64,000 nucleotides of DNA from an uncultured Bacilli bacterium (GTDB taxonomy: Bacteria; Bacillota_I; Bacilli_A; RF39; UBA660). A program made the position numbers and the translations under genes. Positions 60,742 to 64,000 of this stretch are shown piece by piece. Below the pieces are notes generated by a model. That model made no database searches. It saw nothing but the letters and a program-made list of their open reading frames with translations, and had not been told where the DNA came from. Position 1 is the first letter of the stretch, and each line of letters opens with the position of its first letter. The stretch covers positions 62,001 to 126,000 of the forward strand of contig CAKPHC010000003.1 of assembly GCA_934155645.1 (NCBI GenBank). The letters are read 5' to 3'.

Positions 60742-60770
60742 TTGACTTAAACAAATAAATATGATAAAAT
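60742..60770 (+). promoter_or_regulatory. Promoter of rplU-prp-rpmA
   Basis: TTGACT, a 17-base spacer and TGA-TAAAAT ending at 60770. Confidence 0.8.
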
Positions 60771-60775
60771 CTTCT

Positions 60776-60860
60776 TGTTTGTAGCCTTTATAGCTCAAAC
60801 CGCATTGATTAGGTTATAAAACAAGTAATTGTTACCTTAAGAGCGAGTCTAGAAATATAT
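60776..60860 (+). promoter_or_regulatory. L21 leader RNA region
   Basis: The 5' untranslated region starts near TTTGTAGCCTTTATAGCTCAAACCGCATTGATTAGG and ends before GGAGGT. Short helices such as ACTTGTTT-type pairing (CTTGTTTTG, 60773-/ AAAACAAG, 60818-60825) close the element. Position and size match the L21 leader of Firmicutes, which is thought to control rplU by L21 binding; no terminator is visible here, so control would be translational. Confidence 0.65.
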
Positions 60861-60875
60861 AAAGGAGGTAAAAAA

Positions 60876-61178
60876 ATGAAAGCAGTAATTTTAACTGGTG
60901 GTAAACAATACTATGTTGCTGAAGGAGATACTATTTACGTTGAAAAACTAGATGGTAAAGAAGGTGACAAAGTAGTATTTACAGAAGTATTATTATGTGA
61001 TGGGAAAGTAGGAAATCCTTATCTTGAATCTGTTACGGTTGAAGGAAAAATCGAAAAACAAGGTAAACAACCTAAGATTACAATCTTCAAATATAAACAA
61101 AAAGATAGAAGTAATCGCCGTAAACAAGGTCACAGACAACCTTATACTAAAGTTGTTATAGAAAAAATTAAAGGATAA
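60876..61178 (+). CDS. rplU: 50S ribosomal protein L21
   Basis: 100 residues: MKAVILTGGKQYYVAEGDTI, EKLDGKEGDKVVFTEVLL and the end IFKYKQKDRSNRRKQGHRQP, all L21 hallmarks. First gene of the rplU-prp-rpmA operon. The ribosome site is AAAGGAGGT. Confidence 0.97.
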   Translation: MKAVILTGGKQYYVAEGDTIYVEKLDGKEGDKVVFTEVLLCDGKVGNPYLESVTVEGKIEKQGKQPKITIFKYKQKDRSNRRKQGHRQPYTKVVIEKIKG

Positions 61179-61182
61179 TAAA

Positions 61183-61494
61183 ATGATTAAAGTAAATGTA
61201 TTAGTAAATAAAAATATTGAACAAATCACACTTGTTGGGCATGCTGATTTTGATGATTTCGGTAAAGACATTGTATGCAGTGCTGCTTCATCAATAGTAA
61301 CTACAACAGTAAATGCAATAATAAGATTTGATAAAGATTATATTTCTTATAAAGAAGAAAAAGATAAATTTACAATTACTATTAACACTTGGAACGAAGT
61401 CGTTAATAACTTAATTACTAATATGTTAGATTTATTAAAAGAATTAGAAAAAGATTATCCAAGTAATATTAAGATAAAGGAGGAAATGCGATGA
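61183..61494 (+). CDS. prp: Ribosomal-processing cysteine protease Prp
   Basis: 103 residues. Catalytic His20 in LVGHADFDDFG and Cys32 in KDIVCSAASSIV match the active-site pair of Prp (H22/C34 in S. aureus). Prp removes the N-terminal extension of L27, which is encoded by the next gene. It overlaps that gene by four bases (ATGA) and ends in TGA, evidence for the standard genetic code. Confidence 0.93.
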   Translation: MIKVNVLVNKNIEQITLVGHADFDDFGKDIVCSAASSIVTTTVNAIIRFDKDYISYKEEKDKFTITINTWNEVVNNLITNMLDLLKELEKDYPSNIKIKEEMR

Positions 61495-61778
61495 ACATGT
61501 TAAAGTTAAATATCCAGTTATTTGCTCACCACAAAGGACAAGGTTCTACATCTAATGGACGTGATTCTAAAGGACGTAGATTAGGAGCAAAAGCAGCTGA
61601 TGGAGAATTAGTTAGTGCTGGATCTATTTTATATAGACAAAGAGGAACTAAAATATTCCCAGGTGTTAATGTAAGAAAAGGTAACGATGATACATTATAC
61701 ACAACAGTAACTGGTGTAGTAAAATTTGAATGCGTTGGAAAAGATAAAAAACAAGTAAGTTGTTATCCAGCTGAATAG
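61491..61778 (+). CDS. rpmA: 50S ribosomal protein L27 with Prp-cleaved leader
   Basis: 95 residues. The start MNMLKLNIQLFAHHKGQGST has the L-x-x-Q-x-FA element cut by Prp; cleavage after Ala12 would leave HHKGQGSTSNGRDS, the N-terminus that reaches the peptidyl-transferase centre. The motif reads NIQLFA instead of the common LQFFA, and the new N-terminus begins His-His. I chose ATG 61491 (AAGGAGG six bases upstream) over ATG 61497. Confidence 0.96.
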   Translation: MNMLKLNIQLFAHHKGQGSTSNGRDSKGRRLGAKAADGELVSAGSILYRQRGTKIFPGVNVRKGNDDTLYTTVTGVVKFECVGKDKKQVSCYPAE

Positions 61779-61806
61779 AACAGTAAGTAGATACTGTTCT
61801 TTTTTT
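61778..61806 (+). terminator. Terminator of rplU-prp-rpmA
   Basis: GAACAGTA / TACTGTTC around AGTAGA, then seven T. Confidence 0.92.
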
Positions 61807-61852
61807 CTTTACGTTAAGTAGATAAAAAATTGTGAAATTTATTTCATATTTA

Positions 61853-61881
61853 TTGTCCTAAATACTAATAGAAGGTATAAT
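61853..61881 (+). promoter_or_regulatory. Promoter of a leader and the 46-residue membrane protein gene
   Basis: TTGTCC, a 17-base spacer and TATAAT at 61876-61881. Confidence 0.7.
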
Positions 61882-61887
61882 GATAAA

Positions 61888-62042
61888 ACGGTAGAGGAAA
61901 GTAAACAAGAAGGAGGTACAAATTAACTCTATCAATGTTAGAACAGATTAGATTTAACAACCCTTTCTAATACATGAGGGTAATTAATAATATATATTTT
62001 TAAAATAATATAAGTATAGAATCCTATATTTATATTATTTTT
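61888..62042 (+). ncRNA. Structured leader or small RNA ending in a 16-bp hairpin
   Basis: About 155 bases from the promoter to a hairpin of 16 consecutive pairs (one G-U), 62004-62019 with 62024-62039, followed by TTT-G. An earlier small helix ACCCT/AGGGT (about 61957-61978) and a ribosome-site-like AAGGAGG at 61909 without an ORF are also present. It may be a stand-alone small RNA or an attenuating leader of the small gene at 62096. Confidence 0.5.
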
Positions 62043-62095
62043 GCGCCAAAAATCAATATTATTAATAAAGACAATAGAAGTAAAGGAATGATTTT

Positions 62096-62236
62096 ATGAA
62101 AGAAATTAACACATTATTTAACGCTATACAAAATAGCAATTTAATAACACAACAAACAATTAATAATATAATTGTAATATTACTAATATTTGTAATAATA
62201 CTACTAGGTATTACAATGTTTACTAAAAAGAATTAA
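62096..62236 (+). CDS. 46-residue single-span membrane protein
   Basis: A small gene with promoter, leader and terminator of its own. The product begins MKEINTLFNAIQNSNLITQQ, an amphipathic Asn/Gln-rich head of about 24 residues, then one membrane span (IVILLIFVIILLGITMF) and a basic end (TKKN). AAGGA lies eight bases before the ATG. Not recognised. The topology recalls small holin-like or regulatory membrane peptides; no function is proposed. Confidence 0.6.
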   Translation: MKEINTLFNAIQNSNLITQQTINNIIVILLIFVIILLGITMFTKKN

Positions 62237-62261
62237 AAATGAAGCCTAAGCTTTATTTTTT
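62236..62261 (+). terminator. Terminator of the 46-residue protein gene
   Basis: AAAATGAAGC / GCTTTATTTT (one G-U) around CTAA, then T-rich; overlaps the last base of the stop codon. Confidence 0.8.
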
Positions 62262-62310
62262 CTTTGACTTTAAACTATATTTGAATTACAATATGTGCCA
62301 AGGTGATTTT

Positions 62311-62976
62311 ATGTATTTATTAAAAGATGATTTATGCCCAGGTACAGTTGTATGGGCTAACAGAAATATTTATTATGACAGACCGGATGAAGCAATATAT
62401 GGTAAGAGGTCAATGTATCTAATTACTAGTCTTAATACTGAATACTTTTTTGGGTGTCCATTAACTACTAACTTTTCTAGAAAAAATAGTACTGTTTTAA
62501 GAAAGAAGTTTTATCCACTAAGACAAGATTCTAGGGTAAATGAATGCTTATATAAATTAGAATATAATGATATAGCAAGTTCTGTAACTTTTAAAGTATC
62601 AAGAGGAACATTTGAAAACTTTAAAAGAAATTTATATAAAAGAATAGCTATAGGTGCGATTGATAGTCCAGATGAATATAATGATATTTTTGTAAAAGAA
62701 TATTTAATGTATAATAAACCTGAAATAGGTAATATTCTAGTATATCCAAGTGAAGAAAAAGTATTTAAATACTACTATATTTGTTCAAATCGTGGAGATA
62801 GTTATACTGTTATAAAACTAAATGAAGATAATCGTAATTATGAAGTAGCAAGTAGTGAAATGATGGAAATACCTAAAGCTATAAGATTTTATGATTATTA
62901 TGACACTTATAATATGGATACTTATAATCAAAATAGAATTAATGATATTGTAAAAATGAAGAAGTATTCTAAGTAA
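62311..62976 (+). CDS. Possible MazF/PemK-like protein, 221 residues
   Basis: From ATG 62311 (AAGGTGA seven bases upstream; earlier in-frame codons overlap the terminator of the small gene). The start MYLLKDDLCPGTVVWANRN, then YGKRSMYLITSLNTEYFFGC PLTT, resembles the MazF/PemK barrel ('G.iv.a......g.Rp.lvi....'), and KLEYNDIASSVTFKVS fits later strands. At 221 residues it is about twice a normal MazF and no antitoxin gene adjoins it, so a toxin role is doubtful. It occupies the place of spo0B between rpmA and obg. Confidence 0.45.
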   Translation: MYLLKDDLCPGTVVWANRNIYYDRPDEAIYGKRSMYLITSLNTEYFFGCPLTTNFSRKNSTVLRKKFYPLRQDSRVNECLYKLEYNDIASSVTFKVSRGTFENFKRNLYKRIAIGAIDSPDEYNDIFVKEYLMYNKPEIGNILVYPSEEKVFKYYYICSNRGDSYTVIKLNEDNRNYEVASSEMMEIPKAIRFYDYYDTYNMDTYNQNRINDIVKMKKYSK

Positions 62977-63005
62977 TTGTTATTTTATAATAATTATGAT
63001 ATAAT
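62977..63005 (+). promoter_or_regulatory. Extended -10 promoter of obg
   Basis: TTGTTA, a 17-base spacer and TGA-TATAAT ending at 63005. The -35 overlaps the end of the upstream coding region. Confidence 0.8.
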
Positions 63006-63030
63006 TTGACTGTTTAAAAGGGGTGATATT

Positions 63031-64000
63031 ATGTTTATAGATGAAGTAATTATTAAAGTAGAAGCAGGACATGGTGGAGATGGATGTCTAGCTTTTAGAC
63101 GTGAAAAATATATACCAATGGGTGGACCATATGGTGGTAACGGAGGTAAAGGTTCAGATATTAAATTCGTAGTAGATGAAGGACTTCATACCTTAATTGA
63201 TTTACGTTATATGAAGAAAATCAAAGGTAATAAAGGTGAAAATGGAAGAGGCAAAAATCAAAATGGTGCAGCAGCTAGTGACATTATTATAAAAGTACCA
63301 CAAGGAACAGTAATAACCGATAATGATACAGGCTTAATTTTAGCTGATTTAAAGCATAAAAACGATGAAGTTATTGTAGCTTATGGTGGTAGAGGTGGTA
63401 GAGGAAATACTGCTTTTAAAACTCAAAGTAATCCGGCACCTAACTTTGCTGAAAATGGTGAACCTGGAGAAGAGCGAACACTAAAAGTAGAATTAAAACT
63501 ACTTGCTGACGTTGGATTAGTGGGATTACCTAGTGTTGGTAAAAGTACTATTATCTCTAAAGTATCCGCATCTAAACCTAAAATAGCAGCATATCACTTT
63601 ACTACATTAACACCTAATCTTGGAGTATGTAGAACTAAAGATGGTAGAAGTTTCGTTATGGCCGATTTGCCAGGGTTAATTGAAGGAGCATCCCTAGGTG
63701 AAGGCTTAGGAGACCGTTTCTTAAGACATATTGAACGTACTAGAGTAATCGCACATGTTATTGATATGTCAGGTTTTGAAGGAAGAAATCCATATGATGA
63801 CTATGTTTTAATTAATAAAGAATTAGAAAACTTTAATCCTAAAATTCTTAATAAGCCACAATTAATTATTGCTAATAAAATGGATATGGAAAATGCCAAA
63901 GAAAATCTAGAAAACTTTAAAAAGAAAGTAGATGCTCCAATCTATCCAGTATCGGCAATATCAAATGAAGGCCTTGAAGATGTTTTAACTCATCTTGCTG
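63031..64000 (+). CDS. obg: GTPase Obg, N-terminal part (runs off the window)
   Basis: Ribosome-associated GTPase acting in 50S assembly and stress signalling. The glycine-rich Obg fold (residues 1 to about 158) starts MFIDEVIIKVEAGHGGDGCL and has FRREKYIPMGGPYGGNGGKG and AYGGRGGRGNTAFKTQSNPA. The G domain follows: G1 GLPSVGKST (about 165-173), switch AYHFTTLTPNLG, G3 DLPGLIEGAS, and G4 NKMD. 323 codons are visible; the C-terminal OCT domain lies outside. The ribosome site is AGGGGTGAT. Confidence 0.97.
   Translation, partial: MFIDEVIIKVEAGHGGDGCLAFRREKYIPMGGPYGGNGGKGSDIKFVVDEGLHTLIDLRYMKKIKGNKGENGRGKNQNGAAASDIIIKVPQGTVITDNDTGLILADLKHKNDEVIVAYGGRGGRGNTAFKTQSNPAPNFAENGEPGEERTLKVELKLLADVGLVGLPSVGKSTIISKVSASKPKIAAYHFTTLTPNLGVCRTKDGRSFVMADLPGLIEGASLGEGLGDRFLRHIERTRVIAHVIDMSGFEGRNPYDDYVLINKELENFNPKILNKPQLIIANKMDMENAKENLENFKKKVDAPIYPVSAISNEGLEDVLTHLA

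Noticed and set aside
1..64000. CRISPR array, prophage or restriction-modification locus
   Set aside because: No regularly spaced repeats, cas genes, phage structural genes or methylase/nuclease pairs were found.
1..64000. Mycoplasma-type code (TGA = Trp)
   Set aside because: TGA ends prp and other genes, and conserved Trp positions use TGG.

Overview
The window is a very AT-rich, densely coding stretch of a low-GC Firmicutes (Bacilli-type) chromosome. Several gene orders match the Bacillus subtilis chromosome: addB-addA, dnaI next to infC-rpmI-rplT, rpsB-tsf, spoIIP with a small membrane gene after it, pheS-pheT, ylbD-ylbE and ylbF-rsmD, tkt-sirA-yneF, and rplU-prp-rpmA-obg. TGA is used as a stop (for example at the end of prp), so this is not the Mycoplasma code. 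I infer an uncultured, probably gut-associated relative of the Bacilli/Mollicutes branch. It carries spore-related genes (spoIIP, ylbD, a sirA-like gene, a yqfQ-like gene), but the window alone cannot show that it sporulates. The dominant promoter type is sigma-A with an extended -10, often TGATATAAT.

Layout. 1-3.5 kb: end of addB and all of addA (recombination nuclease). 3.6-5.6 kb: CBS-domain pyrophosphatase and a YqfQ-like protein. 5.7-7.9 kb: a type IV pilus or competence membrane platform and a prepilin peptidase. 8-12.4 kb: dnaI, then an attenuated infC-rpmI-rplT operon, rpsB and tsf. 12.5-18.4 kb: spoIIP, a zinc-ribbon membrane protein, gpsA, an SDR enzyme and a VanY-type carboxypeptidase. 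18.4-21.7 kb: a minus-strand block (unknown gene, SDR, two flavodoxin-like genes, DUF488-like). 22-26 kb: small and membrane genes, tRNA-Thr and tRNA-Met, and a type I toxin-antitoxin-like cassette. 26-31.5 kb: regulators, a DUF4097-type protein and a TetR-ABC-2 exporter operon. 31.5-36.4 kb: tRNA-Gln, gltX, tRNA-Glu, a second copy of the cassette, frr. 36.4-40.1 kb: T-box leader and pheST. 40.1-44.2 kb: ylbDE, a structured RNA candidate, a U32 family protein, ylbF, rsmD. 44.3-49.3 kb: a pilin-like protein, a TIM44-like and SPFH pair, rnhC. 49.4-53.9 kb: two tRNAs, an SGNH-like protein, a divergent third small-toxin cassette, membrane proteins. 54-57.6 kb: tkt, sirA-like, yneF, folD. 57.7-60.7 kb: a MacB/FtsX-type ABC operon behind an attenuator. 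60.7-64 kb: L21 leader, rplU-prp-rpmA, a 46-residue membrane-protein gene, a possible MazF/PemK-like gene and the start of obg.

Most notable items. (1) Two near-identical cassettes at 23.0-23.35 kb and 33.45-33.78 kb each encode a 27-residue, almost entirely hydrophobic peptide. Each faces a convergent antisense RNA that ends at a shared hairpin, and each sits directly behind the 3' end of a different tRNA gene. A third, sequence-divergent unit with the same plan lies at 51.1-51.4 kb. (2) Ribosomal proteins L20 and S2 both carry a charged linker and a C-terminal Rho_N-like (SAP-like) module. (3) infC appears to start at an AUA codon and sits behind a leader with mutually exclusive pairings. 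(4) Several candidate structured RNAs and leaders occur at 16.2, 36.5, 40.9, 57.6 and 61.9 kb.

All family calls were made by reading motifs by eye; no database search was run.
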